From NCBI GenBank assembly GCA_964568855.1, contig CAZMSD010000027.1:1-52267 (forward strand): 52,267 nucleotides of DNA. Direction: 5' to 3'. Below are positions 27,389 to 37,215 of the stretch, one piece after another. Numbering within the stretch: the stretch's first letter is position 1; each line of letters opens with the position of its first letter. A program made the position numbers and the translations under genes. Under the pieces are notes generated by a model. It was not told the DNA's origin. It searched no databases and saw only the letters and a list, made by a program, of their open reading frames with translations. This DNA comes from CAZMSD01 sp964568855 (GTDB lineage: Bacteria > CAIWAD01).

Positions 27389-27425
27389 CTTGGCGCGGCA
27401 CGAAGTGTCCGCGCCAAGTTTATTT
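27389..27425 (+). terminator. Second hairpin terminator at the spmB / secreted-protein convergence
   Basis: CTTGGCGCGG (27389-27398) pairs with CCGCGCCAAG (27409-27418), with CAC/GTG continuing the helix, followed by TTTATTT. It abuts the stop codon of the convergent gene at 27420, so it protects against read-through from the plus strand. Confidence 0.65.
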
Positions 27426-29831
27426 CATCAACAGCACTTTCCTTGTATCACTCGGAAGGCCGTCCACGGACAGGTGCAGCACGTAGACGCCGCTGGAAAG
27501 GGCGCTGCCGTCGAACAGCGCTTCATGGTTCCCGGCCGGCCGATGGCCGGACGCCAGCACGGCTACTTCACGTCCCAGCAGGTTGTAGACCTTCAATTCC
27601 GCTGGCGCGGCGTGATCCAGCACGAAAGCGATGCGTGTCGCCGGGTTGAAGGGATTGGGCCAGGCCCCGCGGATGCCCGTTGATTCGGGCAGGGTGCGCA
27701 GCACCACATCTGTGTCGAACTCGTGGCCGTAGGTGTGGAAGTTGTACTGGTGGTTCTGCAGCATCTGCAGGGAACCGTCCACCAGGGTGCCCGAGGCCTG
27801 ATCCTCCCAGGAGCGGTCCACCACGGTTACGTTGGGCACGGGGCGCGGGTCGCCGGGGGTCTGGTAGTCTCCCAGCTCGAGCGTCTCCACGGCGATCCAG
27901 AACTCGCCTTCGAAATACAGGTTGAGGCTCGACAGGTCGACCGTCTCCCAGTCGGCGGAAGCGTTGCCGCCCGCGTAGGTGGGCGCGTACACGTGATCGG
28001 AGCTGTGCACCAGCGTGCCGGTTTCGGGATCGCCGTCGTAAACCTCCAACCTCCAGTCGGCGCTCTCATCGGGCGGAATATTGAAGGAGGCGAAGCGCAA
28101 CCGCAGGCTGTCCAGCATGTAAGCGTAGTCTTCCGGCAGCTCGGGCGACTGGAAACCCTGGGCATAGGCGATGCCCACATCGTCCCCGGCGCCCGTGGTG
28201 TGCATGAACTCGGAATCGGTCACGTCCCAGGCATAATCGTTGGCCAGCTCCAGGACGCCCTCGGGACGCACGATGTAGCTGGGCACTTCCAGCACGTCGT
28301 TATCCTCGAACTGGTCTCCACTGAGCAGGCGTCCCTCCGGAAAATGCAGACTCTCCTCGTCTGGAACGAGATCGAAGGCGGCCACCTCCACCTCGCTCAG
28401 CCCAATGTCCAGCGTACCTGTGTAGGCGGTTGGATTGTTGTCGATGTATACACCCCATTCGACGTCATCGATCGGTTCGCTGCCGAAGTTCTGCACCCAG
28501 AGTTCGGCGGGAATGGGCCGGAAAAGCGTCCTCGGGTAGGGCAGCCGGAACTGCACGATGCCGGCGTCCTGGGCCAGCTGCGGATCGCCCTGGATGCGGA
28601 AGTCGTCGATGAACATGCCCGAGCCCGTGCCGCCGTCGTGGTTTCCATCCGTCACGACCCGGAACCGGAACATCACGGTCTGGCCTCCCAGGAAGGAGAT
28701 ATCCGTCGGACGATCGTGACCGCCTCCATCCACGAAGTGATACCACTGCCCCAGGCCCGTCTCATCGTCGTAGTAATCGTAGAACAGCTCCTCCCAGATC
28801 GCTCCGTCATCGGAGTACTCCAGCAGGAAATAGTCCTCCAGCGCCTGGTCGCCGTCGCCGTCGGCGTCCAGCATGTCGCATTTCATCCAGAAGTCGATGG
28901 CCAGCTCATAGTTGGCGGGCAGCGGGATCCAGGGCGAGACAGCGCTGTTGATGATGGGCACGTCCTGATTCTCGATGTTGCAGCGCAGGCTGAAGGGCGG
29001 ACTGGCGGCGTCCTCGGAGACCTGCCAGTTGTCACCCGCGGCGGAAACACCCGAGTAGTGCAGCGTGGGCCCAGGGAAATCGATTCCGTCGGCGTCGTTC
29101 TGCATCAGGATGTTGTCGCCGTCGGCGATCTGGATGTTGTCCAGCTGCATGCCGGTCAAGGTGGGATCGTCGGGAAAGGCCGTGCCGTCGTCGCTGCACA
29201 TGGCGAAGCGGACGCGCGTGGCGGAGCTGCGGTAATCGGTCAGGTCGCAGACGCCTTCCAGCCAGCCCCCCGACTGCCCCGCCCAGCCCGCCGTCAGCTC
29301 CAGGCCGAAAATCTCGCCGAAGCAGAAGGCGTTCTCGGCGTCGTAGGCCGGGGCTGTGGGTTCCAGGATCTCCCAGGAACCGGCGGACATGCGAACCTCC
29401 ACGTGGCAGGCATCCCAGGCGTCATAGGGCTCCGGAGCTGATTCCGGATCCTCCAGGGCGTAATACAGATCGAAGCTCAGTTCCGGATTGGCGGTGGCGC
29501 TGAGATCGATCGGCGGAAACTCGAGGTACAGCAGGGAGTGGTTCACGTAGCCGCCCACCGCCGCGTCGGCCGACCACCAGTTCCATGTTCCGTCCACAGG
29601 ATTGAAGGGGTCCACGTGCCAGGTGGACAGTTGCGCGGTGTTGTCGACGCTGGTCCAGTCTTCGAAACCGCTGTCGAAACTGCTTTCATAAAGGGTCGTG
29701 TCCTGCCGGCTGCGATCGTGATAGCCGAATCCGCCGCCGGAGCCCTCCGGCGCCACCATGGGTGCGGACGCGGAGGCTGCAAGCGCCAGGCCCAGGAACA
29801 GTACCAGCGCACTCAGTGTCCGAGGTGTCAT
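27420..29831 (-). CDS. Large secreted protein with PNPFNP sorting domain, function unknown
   Basis: 803 residues from the ATG at 29831, with GGGAGGG just upstream and a signal peptide (MTPRTLSALVLFLGLALAAS). Two MAM/choice-of-anchor-like beta domains open with LYESSFDSGFEDWTSVD and NDADGIDFPGPTLHYSG and share Phe-Trp-Asp and acidic calcium-like loops, as in immune-inhibitor-A and carbohydrate-binding modules. A further Ig-like region follows. The last 85 residues are a FlgD-like sorting domain starting WPNPFNPATRI and ending TRKVLLMK. No catalytic site is evident; adhesion or glycan binding at the surface is a guess. Monocistronic. Confidence 0.8.
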   Translation of the reverse strand: MTPRTLSALVLFLGLALAASASAPMVAPEGSGGGFGYHDRSRQDTTLYESSFDSGFEDWTSVDNTAQLSTWHVDPFNPVDGTWNWWSADAAVGGYVNHSLLYLEFPPIDLSATANPELSFDLYYALEDPESAPEPYDAWDACHVEVRMSAGSWEILEPTAPAYDAENAFCFGEIFGLELTAGWAGQSGGWLEGVCDLTDYRSSATRVRFAMCSDDGTAFPDDPTLTGMQLDNIQIADGDNILMQNDADGIDFPGPTLHYSGVSAAGDNWQVSEDAASPPFSLRCNIENQDVPIINSAVSPWIPLPANYELAIDFWMKCDMLDADGDGDQALEDYFLLEYSDDGAIWEELFYDYYDDETGLGQWYHFVDGGGHDRPTDISFLGGQTVMFRFRVVTDGNHDGGTGSGMFIDDFRIQGDPQLAQDAGIVQFRLPYPRTLFRPIPAELWVQNFGSEPIDDVEWGVYIDNNPTAYTGTLDIGLSEVEVAAFDLVPDEESLHFPEGRLLSGDQFEDNDVLEVPSYIVRPEGVLELANDYAWDVTDSEFMHTTGAGDDVGIAYAQGFQSPELPEDYAYMLDSLRLRFASFNIPPDESADWRLEVYDGDPETGTLVHSSDHVYAPTYAGGNASADWETVDLSSLNLYFEGEFWIAVETLELGDYQTPGDPRPVPNVTVVDRSWEDQASGTLVDGSLQMLQNHQYNFHTYGHEFDTDVVLRTLPESTGIRGAWPNPFNPATRIAFVLDHAAPAELKVYNLLGREVAVLASGHRPAGNHEALFDGSALSSGVYVLHLSVDGLPSDTRKVLLMK

Positions 29832-30076
29832 GATTCCCTCCCGCGGGTTCAGTCGCCGGCGGGGAGCCGACGCCCTATGTTTAATGCTATTGGTTCGTTT
29901 CGCTGACGAAAAAGAATCAAGCCCCGGCGACGATGTCAACGAGAAACTGTCGCCGGAAAATCGGGGCTATCCCTCAGTTTTTCGGCATGTTCGCTGGCCG
30001 CATCCACTCGTTGAAACGGGATCCGCGCTGCCGGTCGATAAGCCGTTCCAGGCCGGCGAAGAGCGTCCGGCCCCGG

Positions 30077-30316
30077 TTACCAGGCCTGCTCCACGATGAT
30101 CTCCGGATCAACCTCTTCCCGCAAGATCCTTTCGATCCCGGATTTGAGGGTGATCGCAGAGGAGGGGCAGCCGCTGCAGGCCCCGCCCAGACGCAGAAAG
30201 ACGACCTTCTCACGCACTTCCACCAGCTCGCAGAAACCGCCGTCCATGGCCAGCGCCGGCGCGATTTTCTCTTTCAGGATCGCCTCGATCTTTTCACGCA
30301 GTCCGTTTTCGCTCAT
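30077..30316 (-). CDS. NifU C-terminal-domain Fe-S scaffold protein
   Basis: 79 residues, a stand-alone NifU-like (NfuA-type) domain. The cluster motif GGACSGCPSS places Cys47 and Cys50 for a bridging 4Fe-4S cluster in the dimer. Preceding MDGGFCELVEV is the typical start of the domain. It would deliver Fe-S clusters to client proteins; the Fe-S helicase and ferredoxin-like proteins in this window are possible clients, by inference. It is the last gene of the long minus-strand series that begins near 40.4 kb, 120 nt after the amidotransferase. Confidence 0.9.
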   Translation of the reverse strand: MSENGLREKIEAILKEKIAPALAMDGGFCELVEVREKVVFLRLGGACSGCPSSAITLKSGIERILREEVDPEIIVEQAW

Positions 30317-30436
30317 CTATATGTTCCTTTCACGTTTCACGTTTATCGCGAAATGAGGCAGATTCGGCGCAAAGTGGCAACCCAGGGGCGACTCATCTCC
30401 AAATCCGCTGCCGCTGGGGCGGATCCTCTACCGGCG

Positions 30437-31126
30437 CTACATCTGTATCTCTGGCCTCGCGGCTGCATCCGGGCAAGCAGGTCGAGAAGCGAACATCTGC
30501 GGTTGGTACTCAGCCCGACGGCTGCGGCAGAACTCGCGAAAATTGCCGATGAACCTGTCCCCCGCCTGTCCCAGAAAGGATTCCGGGTGGAATTGCAGAC
30601 CGTGCAGCATCAGTGATTCGCTGCGCAGACTCATGGGTTGGTGGTTTCCAGCGGCACCGTCGATCCACAGATCCTCGCCCACGCGAGCAGGCAGCGACCC
30701 TGGATCAAGCTCCGGATCGGCCGGCCAGTTCAGGCGCAGCGAGTGATAGCGCGCCGCTCGAAGCGGCTGCGGACAATCCCTGAAAAGACCCTTTCCGGAA
30801 TGGCTCAACAGCGTGGTCTTTCCGTGGATCGGCGGATCGGAAACGGTCACCCGGGCCCCCAGATACTCCCCAAGGGCGTGGTAGCCCAGGCAGATTCCCA
30901 GCATGGGAATCCTTCCCGCGAAGACCGCGACCAGTTCGTTCAGGCAACCCGCATCCTCCGGGCGCCCGGGTCCCGGGGAAAGGACCAGGGCTTCCGGTCG
31001 CAGCATTTCCACCTGTGATACGGAGATTCGATCGACGCGGAGCACCCGGGGTTCCTTCCAGGTGACGGCCAGCAGGTGCGCCAGGTTGTGGGTGAAGGAA
31101 TCGAAATTGTCCACCAGCAGGATCAC
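30437..31126 (-). CDS. pabA: Class I glutamine amidotransferase (anthranilate / aminodeoxychorismate synthase component II)
   Basis: 229 residues. GATase triad: Cys79 in MLGICLGYHALG, His180 and Glu182 in QFHPESFLG. MILLVDNFDSFTHNL and LSPGPGRPEDAG are the TrpG/PabA signatures. It supplies ammonia from glutamine to a chorismate-using partner. Neither TrpE nor PabB is adjacent, so PabA versus TrpG cannot be decided. The gene starts 12 nt after lon, an unusual pairing that suggests read-through transcription from lon. Confidence 0.85.
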   Translation of the reverse strand: MILLVDNFDSFTHNLAHLLAVTWKEPRVLRVDRISVSQVEMLRPEALVLSPGPGRPEDAGCLNELVAVFAGRIPMLGICLGYHALGEYLGARVTVSDPPIHGKTTLLSHSGKGLFRDCPQPLRAARYHSLRLNWPADPELDPGSLPARVGEDLWIDGAAGNHQPMSLRSESLMLHGLQFHPESFLGQAGDRFIGNFREFCRSRRAEYQPQMFASRPACPDAAARPEIQM

Positions 31127-31138
31127 GGCGGCCCCCGC

Positions 31139-33583
31139 TCAGGATCGCTTTCGCTTCGTCACGCCCGCGCTTCCGCTTCGACGGCTTCCCGTCGCCGCTC
31201 GGCGAGTGTTCGTTCGGGCTTTCGGCATCAGGGCGATTTTAAGCACGTCGCGCATGTCGTCCACCAGCTTCAGATCCAGGCGCCGCCGGATGGAGATGTG
31301 CATCTCACTCAGGTCCTTCTCGTTGGCTCGCGGAATCAGGACCGTGCGGATCCCGGCGCGCAGGGCGGCCATCGCTTTCTCGTTCAGGCCCCCCACCGGG
31401 AGAACTTCACCATGCAGGGTCACCTCCCCGGTCATGGCGATGTCGTTGCGCACCTTGCGCCCCGAGGCGGCGCTGCACAGCGCGGTGACCAGGGTGATCC
31501 CCGCGGAGGGCCCGTCCTTGGGAATGGATCCCTCGGGCAGGTGGATGTGCACGTCGTGCTTGTCGAAGAACTGGGCGGGAATGCGATAAGGGGTCGAGTT
31601 CATCCGCAGCCAGGTCATGGCGGCCAGGGCACTCTCCTTCATTACTTCACCCAGTTTGCCCGTCAGCTGCAGGCGGCCCTTGCCCTTGTGTACGCCGACC
31701 TCCACGTGCAGCAACTCGCCGCCGACGGCCGTCCAGGCTAGGCCCACGGCCCGCCCCGCCTGTGGCTTGTCGGGCGCGCTCTTTTCCGCGACCTCGGGCA
31801 CGCCCAGGTATCTCTCCAGCTGCTTGTCCGTGATCCGAAACACTCCGGCCTTGCGCGCTGTGCGGGTCTTCCCCCCGCCACGGCTGGCCATCTGCCGGGC
31901 CACCTTGCGACAGATCTTGGCGATGTTGCGCTCGAGGGTGCGAACGCCCGCCTCCTGGGTGTAGCGGCCGATGACGCCTTCCAGGGCGCCGTCGCTGAAG
32001 CTCAGCCCCTCCGGCTTGATGCCGTGCTCCTTCAGTTGCCTCGGCACCAGGAAGTTCCTGGCGATTTCCAGCTTTTCGTGCAGCAGGTAGCCCGGCAGGT
32101 AGATGATCTCCATCCTGTCGCGCAGGGGGGGCGGAATGTTGGCGGCCACGTTGGCGGTGGTAATGAACATGACCTCCGACAGGTCGTAGTCCAGGTCCAG
32201 GTAATGGTCTCCGAAACTGTTGTTCTGCTCGGGATCGAGCACCTCCAGCAGCGCCGCCGATGGATCGCCCCGGAAATCCATCGACATCTTGTCCACTTCA
32301 TCCAGCAGAATCACGGGATTCCGGCTGCCGGCCCGCTTCATGCTCTGGATGATCCGGCCGGGCATGGCGCCGATGTAGGTTCGACGGTGCCCGCGGATTT
32401 CGCCCTCATCCCGCACGCCGCCCAGGGAAAGGCGGACGAAATTGCGCTTCAGCGACCGGGCGATGCTGCGCCCCAGGCTGGTCTTGCCTACGCCCGGCGG
32501 TCCGACGAAGCAGATGATCTGTCCGCGGATCTTCTTCACCAGCTTCAGCACGGCGAGGTGCTCGAGGATCCGCTCCTTGGGCTTGTCCAGCCCGTAGTGG
32601 TCTTCGTGGAGGATCGCCTCGGCGTTGTCGATGTCCAGGTTGTCCCGCGTCTTCTTCTGCCAGGGCAGGGCGAAGATCCAGTCCAGATAGCCGCGGATCA
32701 CGTTCGCCTCGGGGGACATGGGAGTCATCTGCCGCAGCCGCTCGAGTTCCTCCTCGACGCGCGCCCGGGTCTCGGCGGGCAGCTTGGTCTTGGTCAGTTT
32801 TTCGCGATAGCCCGAGACGACGCCCTCGTCGTCCTCCGCCTCGTCGCCCAGCTCCTTGCGTATCACACGCATCTGCTCCTGGAGATAGAAGGAACGCTGG
32901 GTCTTGCTGATCTTGTCGCGGACCTGCGATTCGATGTTCTTCTCGAGTTCGAGGATCTCGTTCTCGCCCTCCAGCAGGGAGTTGATCCTCGCCAGCCGCT
33001 CCTCCAGGTCGATGGTCTCGAGGATCGGCTGCTTCTGAGGAACGCCCTGCATCACGTGAGCGGCGATGAAATCGATCAGCACGGGCAGCCGGTTGACCTG
33101 GTCGATGCTGGCCAGGATCTCGTCGGGCAGGTTGGCGCTCAGGCTGACATACTTGCGGAAAAGGTTGACCGCCACGCGGGCGCCCGCCTCCAGCTCGGGA
33201 GTGACCAGCTCGTTCTCGTCGACCACCTCCACCACCGCAGTGCGCAGTCCGCCCCGGCTGCTCAGCCTGCGCAGCCGCGCCCGGGCGACGCCCTCCACCA
33301 GGACTTTGATCACGTTGTTGGGCAGCTTGAGAATCTGCAGGACCTTGACCACGGTGCCCACGTTGAAGAGATCCCGACGGCGCGGCTCCTCCTGGGCGGG
33401 ATTCTGCTGGGCCACGACGAAGACCAGCTTCTCGCGCACCATGGATTCCTCGATGGCCTTCATGGAGGAATCCCGGCCGATCAGCAGGGGAAAGATCATG
33501 TAGGGAAAGATCACCACGTCCCGCAGGGGTATCAGCGGGAGTTCGTCGGGTATTTCCAGATCGTAGTTCTGGTTGATATTCAT
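31139..33583 (-). CDS. lon: ATP-dependent protease Lon
   Basis: 814 residues from the ATG at 33583 with GAGG upstream. N-terminal LON substrate-binding domain (LPLIPLRDVVIFPYMIFPL), long coiled-coil, AAA+ module with Walker A GPPGVGKTSLG and Walker B-like NPVILLDEVDKM, and a C-terminal protease domain with the Ser-Lys dyad (PKDGPSAGIT contains the serine; the lysine is in VGGLNEKAMAALRAG). Degrades misfolded and regulatory proteins in the cytoplasm. The last 30 residues are a basic extension (RRAATGSRRSGSAG) beyond the usual end. Precedes pabA in the same direction. Confidence 0.95.
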   Translation of the reverse strand: MNINQNYDLEIPDELPLIPLRDVVIFPYMIFPLLIGRDSSMKAIEESMVREKLVFVVAQQNPAQEEPRRRDLFNVGTVVKVLQILKLPNNVIKVLVEGVARARLRRLSSRGGLRTAVVEVVDENELVTPELEAGARVAVNLFRKYVSLSANLPDEILASIDQVNRLPVLIDFIAAHVMQGVPQKQPILETIDLEERLARINSLLEGENEILELEKNIESQVRDKISKTQRSFYLQEQMRVIRKELGDEAEDDEGVVSGYREKLTKTKLPAETRARVEEELERLRQMTPMSPEANVIRGYLDWIFALPWQKKTRDNLDIDNAEAILHEDHYGLDKPKERILEHLAVLKLVKKIRGQIICFVGPPGVGKTSLGRSIARSLKRNFVRLSLGGVRDEGEIRGHRRTYIGAMPGRIIQSMKRAGSRNPVILLDEVDKMSMDFRGDPSAALLEVLDPEQNNSFGDHYLDLDYDLSEVMFITTANVAANIPPPLRDRMEIIYLPGYLLHEKLEIARNFLVPRQLKEHGIKPEGLSFSDGALEGVIGRYTQEAGVRTLERNIAKICRKVARQMASRGGGKTRTARKAGVFRITDKQLERYLGVPEVAEKSAPDKPQAGRAVGLAWTAVGGELLHVEVGVHKGKGRLQLTGKLGEVMKESALAAMTWLRMNSTPYRIPAQFFDKHDVHIHLPEGSIPKDGPSAGITLVTALCSAASGRKVRNDIAMTGEVTLHGEVLPVGGLNEKAMAALRAGIRTVLIPRANEKDLSEMHISIRRRLDLKLVDDMRDVLKIALMPKARTNTRRAATGSRRSGSAGVTKRKRS

Positions 33584-33706
33584 CCACACCTCGGAGTCCA
33601 AGCGGGAGATTCCAGTGAACCGGTCCGGAAGCTCGGTCAGCTTCCCGCATCAATGTGGCAATTTCAGCTTCGTCAACCTCCGCTGCAACGGGAAAGGACC
33701 TGCGCT

Positions 33707-34609
33707 TCACTCCCATTTCCAGGCTGCGAGCGCTTCCTGCAGTTCCCGCTGGTTCGGGGCGCCAGCTCTTCCGCCGAGGCGCCTGCAGGCCATCCCGCCG
33801 GCGATCGCGGCGGAGGCCAGCGCCTGGCGAGTGGGCAAGCCCCGCAGCAGGGCCCAGGCCAGGGCGCCGTGATACACGTCGCCCGCCCCGGTGCCGTCCA
33901 GCGTCTCGGGAGGAGGCCAGGCGGGAAACCACCAGGAGGTCGCGCCCTCGTTGGCCACTGCGCCGCCGGGCCCCAGGGTGATCACCGCCAGGCGGGGTCC
34001 CATCGCCCGGATAGCGGCGGCCGCCTCGAGCAGCTCCGCCTCGGGGAACTGGTGCATCACGAAGGCCTTGCTGACCGCCACGATGTCGGCGCGCTCGATC
34101 AGGGGCAGCGGATTCTCGCGCGGGCCTCCCAGGTCCAGCATCACTTCGCCGCCCGCGGCGCGCATTCCTTCGGCGGCCTCCTGGCAGAGGGGTTCGTTGC
34201 CGTCCAGCAGCAGCATCTTCCAGCGGGAGAAGTCCAGGTCCTTCAGGCGGGAAGCCTCCTGGTCCGGGATGTCTCCCCGGTGCAGCACCACTGTGCGTCG
34301 TCCCCCGCCCGCGACGGTCCAGATGGAAGCGGTCGGCGTCGCGCGGCCCGGGCAGGTCTCGAGCTGCGCCTGGTCCACGCCCTCCTCTTCGAACTCCTCG
34401 CGCAGGATCCGCCCTGCCCAGTCGTCTCCGATGAAGCCCATGAAGGAGGCCCGCAGTCCCAGCCGGGCGGCGGCCACGCAGGCGGTGGCCACAGGTCCGC
34501 CTCCACAGAGCGCGGCGTCGACGGCTTCCACCTTGCTGTCCTCCTGCGGGTGCCGTTCCACCAGGTAGACATGGTCGAGGACGCAGCGTCCGATGCCCAG
34601 CAGGTCCAT
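33707..34609 (-). CDS. PfkB-family carbohydrate kinase
   Basis: 300 residues from the ATG at 34609; an ATG at 34636 with AGGA upstream is an equally good start and would overlap the helicase gene by 23 bp. The fold signatures are the N-terminal GGGPVATACVAAARLG and the C-terminal DGTGAGDVYHGALAWALL, which holds the catalytic Asp and anion hole. ATP-dependent phosphorylation of a sugar or nucleoside; the substrate cannot be read. It sits between the helicase and lon. Confidence 0.85.
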   Translation of the reverse strand: MDLLGIGRCVLDHVYLVERHPQEDSKVEAVDAALCGGGPVATACVAAARLGLRASFMGFIGDDWAGRILREEFEEEGVDQAQLETCPGRATPTASIWTVAGGGRRTVVLHRGDIPDQEASRLKDLDFSRWKMLLLDGNEPLCQEAAEGMRAAGGEVMLDLGGPRENPLPLIERADIVAVSKAFVMHQFPEAELLEAAAAIRAMGPRLAVITLGPGGAVANEGATSWWFPAWPPPETLDGTGAGDVYHGALAWALLRGLPTRQALASAAIAGGMACRRLGGRAGAPNQRELQEALAAWKWE

Positions 34610-34613
34610 GTTT

Positions 34614-37151
34614 CTACTCTTCGATGTGGTTTCCATGAAATTCCTGCAGCAGATTCACCAGTCCCCGTCGATCCGAAACGATCGCCGGAGCCTCTCCGAA
34701 ATACTCCTCGATGATCCGGCGGTTCTCCCATTCATTGAACCGATCGCAGAGCAGCACGATGCTGCCGCGATCCTCACTGCGGCGGATCACCCTGCCTGCG
34801 GCCTGCAACACGCGGCAGAGACCCGGCAGCCGGTAGGCCCTGTCGAAACCCGCGGATCCGGTTTCCTCGTAATACAGCCGGGCCAGCTCGCGCTCGTACG
34901 AGAGCTGGGGCAGGCCCGGACCGACGACCACGGCGCACTCCAGCATGCGGCCCGGGTAGTCGACCGCCTCGGCGAAGATGCCGCCCATCACGCTCAGCAG
35001 GAGCCGCGGCCCGCCCCGCGACAGTTTCTTGAGCAGCGCCGCCCGCAGCGACGGCTCCATGCTCCCGTCGTGCACCAGCAGCGGCAGGTCTCCGGGCAGC
35101 GCCTCCCGCAGCCGGCGCAGGTACTCGAAGGACGGCAGGAAGACCGCCGTGTTGCCGCCGACGGCGGCGAAACAGCCCGTCACCGCGGCGGCCAGCCTCC
35201 CGATGCCCGGGAGCCGGTGGCGGAACCTGGTCGAGAAGCCTTCGTGTATCACAAGCAGGCGGTGTTCCGGCGGAAACGGGGATTCGGCTTCGAGCTGCCC
35301 CGCGTCGCCCTGGCCGTCGATACCCAGCTCGCTCCTGTGATACTCCCAGGGCTTCAGGGTGGCGCTGAACAGCACGGCGGCATGGACCCGGCCCAGCTGC
35401 TCGCCGATCCAGTCTCCGGCCCAGGCGCAGTTCACGGCCAGGGCCAGGTCCTCGCCCGCCGCTCCCCGTTCCACGACGGCCACGTGACGCATGGGAGGGG
35501 CATCCCGCGCGGCAAGCTCGCCGAAACGCTCAAGTTCGCGGTAGAATTCGACCAGCGGATCGCGGTTCACCGCCGTCCCGTGAATCACGGTCTGCAGCAA
35601 GTAGTCCACCAGGTGCGTCTCGTAGGCGCTCCGCGCGGCGTCGAGTCTCACCAGGTCGATGGAAACCCCTAGAACGCATCGTCCCTGTTCGCGGGCGAAA
35701 ACGAATTCATCGTCGAGCATGGACTGGTAGTCCTCGACGAGCCGCTGCAGCATCTCCAGCGCGCGGATCAGCCCGACGTAGACTCCCTTCAGCGGCCCTC
35801 CGTGGAACAGGTCGCCCAGCGCGCCGCGCTGCCTGACCAGTTCCACGATGTCCCTGATGCGCGAGAGGCGCAGCTCGGCGCTGAAATAACCGCGCCCGCG
35901 CGAGGGCAGGTTGTGCGCCTCGTCAACCAGCAGCAGCAGCTCGTCGGGATCGCCTTCCACGAAGAGGCGCCGCAGGCGCACCAGGGGATCGAAAACGTAG
36001 TTGTAATCGCCGATCACCAGGTCGCGGCTTTCGCACAGGCTGAGGGCGAGTTCGTGGGGGCAGAGGCGGTGCTTGATCCCGGCGGCTTCGAGTTCCCTCC
36101 GGCCCACGATCAGCCGCTCGTCGAGATCGGCCAGCGCGGCCTCGAGGCGCTGCCGGAATCCTCGCAGGAATGGGCAGTGGTCCTCGTGGCAGAAGTAGGT
36201 TTCCGCCGGACACATGGATTCGCGGCTGGCCATGGCAACGCAGCCGATCTCAGCGCCCTGGGCGTGAAACGCTTCCAGGACCTTGAGCGCCGCTTCCCGC
36301 CCGGTATTTTTGGCGGTGCAGAAAAAGACGCGGCGGTCGTTGAGCAGCGCCCGCTTCAGCGCGGGGTAGAGCACGCAGACGGACTTTCCCAGGCCGGTGG
36401 GAGCGCTCAGCAGGGTCACCCGTTCGCGCGCCAGGAAGAGTTCAAGCTCGCGGATCAGTTCCTGCTGACCCGGTCTCGCTTCAGGGTAAGGGAAGCGCAG
36501 CCCGGAGCCGAGTCGTCGCCGGCGCTTGTGCCTGAACCGGCGGGCCTCCTCTCCGCTTTGACAAAACGCTACCTGGGTTTCAAGAAACTGGAGCAGCTCA
36601 TCGCGGCTGCAGGAAACCCGGAAGAGGCGCTCTCCCCCCGGGGCCGCGTCGTCCTCCCCGTCGGAATCGCCCTCCCGAAAAGCCCCGTCGTCGGTCGAAG
36701 GTTCGCTCGCCAGGTTTACCACGCGCAGGCGCGCTTCCAGGCGGTCCCGCTGTTCGATCATCCAGGCATAGATCAGGGCCTGCATCACGGGGGCGGGAAA
36801 ATCGTCCGGACCGCAGTCGCGGAAGCGTCCGGGTTCCAAGAGCACGGTCTTGATCTCTTCAACCGCGCCGTCCCCGTAGACCAGGTCAGCCCGCCCGTGC
36901 AGCTCGAGGTCACGATCCAGCAGGCTCCCGCGCCAGCGCAGATCAACCTCGCTGCGGCAGGTTTCGGAAGCGGTCAACTCGTGCTCCTGGATGTGCCGGT
37001 GGACGCGCCGCCCCCTCCGCGCCCGGCCGGGAATCCAGCCCGAGCCGGCCGCTCCGGCACCTTCCCGGTCCTTGTACCCGGCCTCGCAAAGGTCCCGCAC
37101 CGCGAAGCGGAGGGGCGGTCGCCGGGACGTGATACTGGCGGATCTTTTCAC
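34614..37151 (-). CDS. XPD/DinG-type Fe-S DNA helicase with N-terminal PD-(D/E)XK-like domain
   Basis: About 845 residues from the GTG at 37151; no good Shine-Dalgarno is visible, so the start is uncertain, and the frame is open back to 37259. The N-terminal 150 residues contain GRADLVYGDGAVEEIKTV, which fits the D-x(n)-ExK core of Cas4/RecB-type nucleases. The helicase has Walker A (SAPTGLGKSVCVLYPAL), four Fe-S ligand cysteines (ESMCPAETYFCHEDHCPF and HRLCPHELAL), DEAH (LLVDEAHNL) and motif VI (QAAGRVIRRSEDRGSIVLL). 5'-3' helicase activity is expected; the role is probably repair or recombination. Next to pfkB on the same strand. Confidence 0.85.
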   Translation of the reverse strand: MKRSASITSRRPPLRFAVRDLCEAGYKDREGAGAAGSGWIPGRARRGRRVHRHIQEHELTASETCRSEVDLRWRGSLLDRDLELHGRADLVYGDGAVEEIKTVLLEPGRFRDCGPDDFPAPVMQALIYAWMIEQRDRLEARLRVVNLASEPSTDDGAFREGDSDGEDDAAPGGERLFRVSCSRDELLQFLETQVAFCQSGEEARRFRHKRRRRLGSGLRFPYPEARPGQQELIRELELFLARERVTLLSAPTGLGKSVCVLYPALKRALLNDRRVFFCTAKNTGREAALKVLEAFHAQGAEIGCVAMASRESMCPAETYFCHEDHCPFLRGFRQRLEAALADLDERLIVGRRELEAAGIKHRLCPHELALSLCESRDLVIGDYNYVFDPLVRLRRLFVEGDPDELLLLVDEAHNLPSRGRGYFSAELRLSRIRDIVELVRQRGALGDLFHGGPLKGVYVGLIRALEMLQRLVEDYQSMLDDEFVFAREQGRCVLGVSIDLVRLDAARSAYETHLVDYLLQTVIHGTAVNRDPLVEFYRELERFGELAARDAPPMRHVAVVERGAAGEDLALAVNCAWAGDWIGEQLGRVHAAVLFSATLKPWEYHRSELGIDGQGDAGQLEAESPFPPEHRLLVIHEGFSTRFRHRLPGIGRLAAAVTGCFAAVGGNTAVFLPSFEYLRRLREALPGDLPLLVHDGSMEPSLRAALLKKLSRGGPRLLLSVMGGIFAEAVDYPGRMLECAVVVGPGLPQLSYERELARLYYEETGSAGFDRAYRLPGLCRVLQAAGRVIRRSEDRGSIVLLCDRFNEWENRRIIEEYFGEAPAIVSDRRGLVNLLQEFHGNHIEE

Positions 37152-37215
37152 GTGGATCGAGTCGTTCTGTGTGCGACCGGGCGGACGCGGCAGGGCAGGG
37201 ACCGCGGAATGCCGC

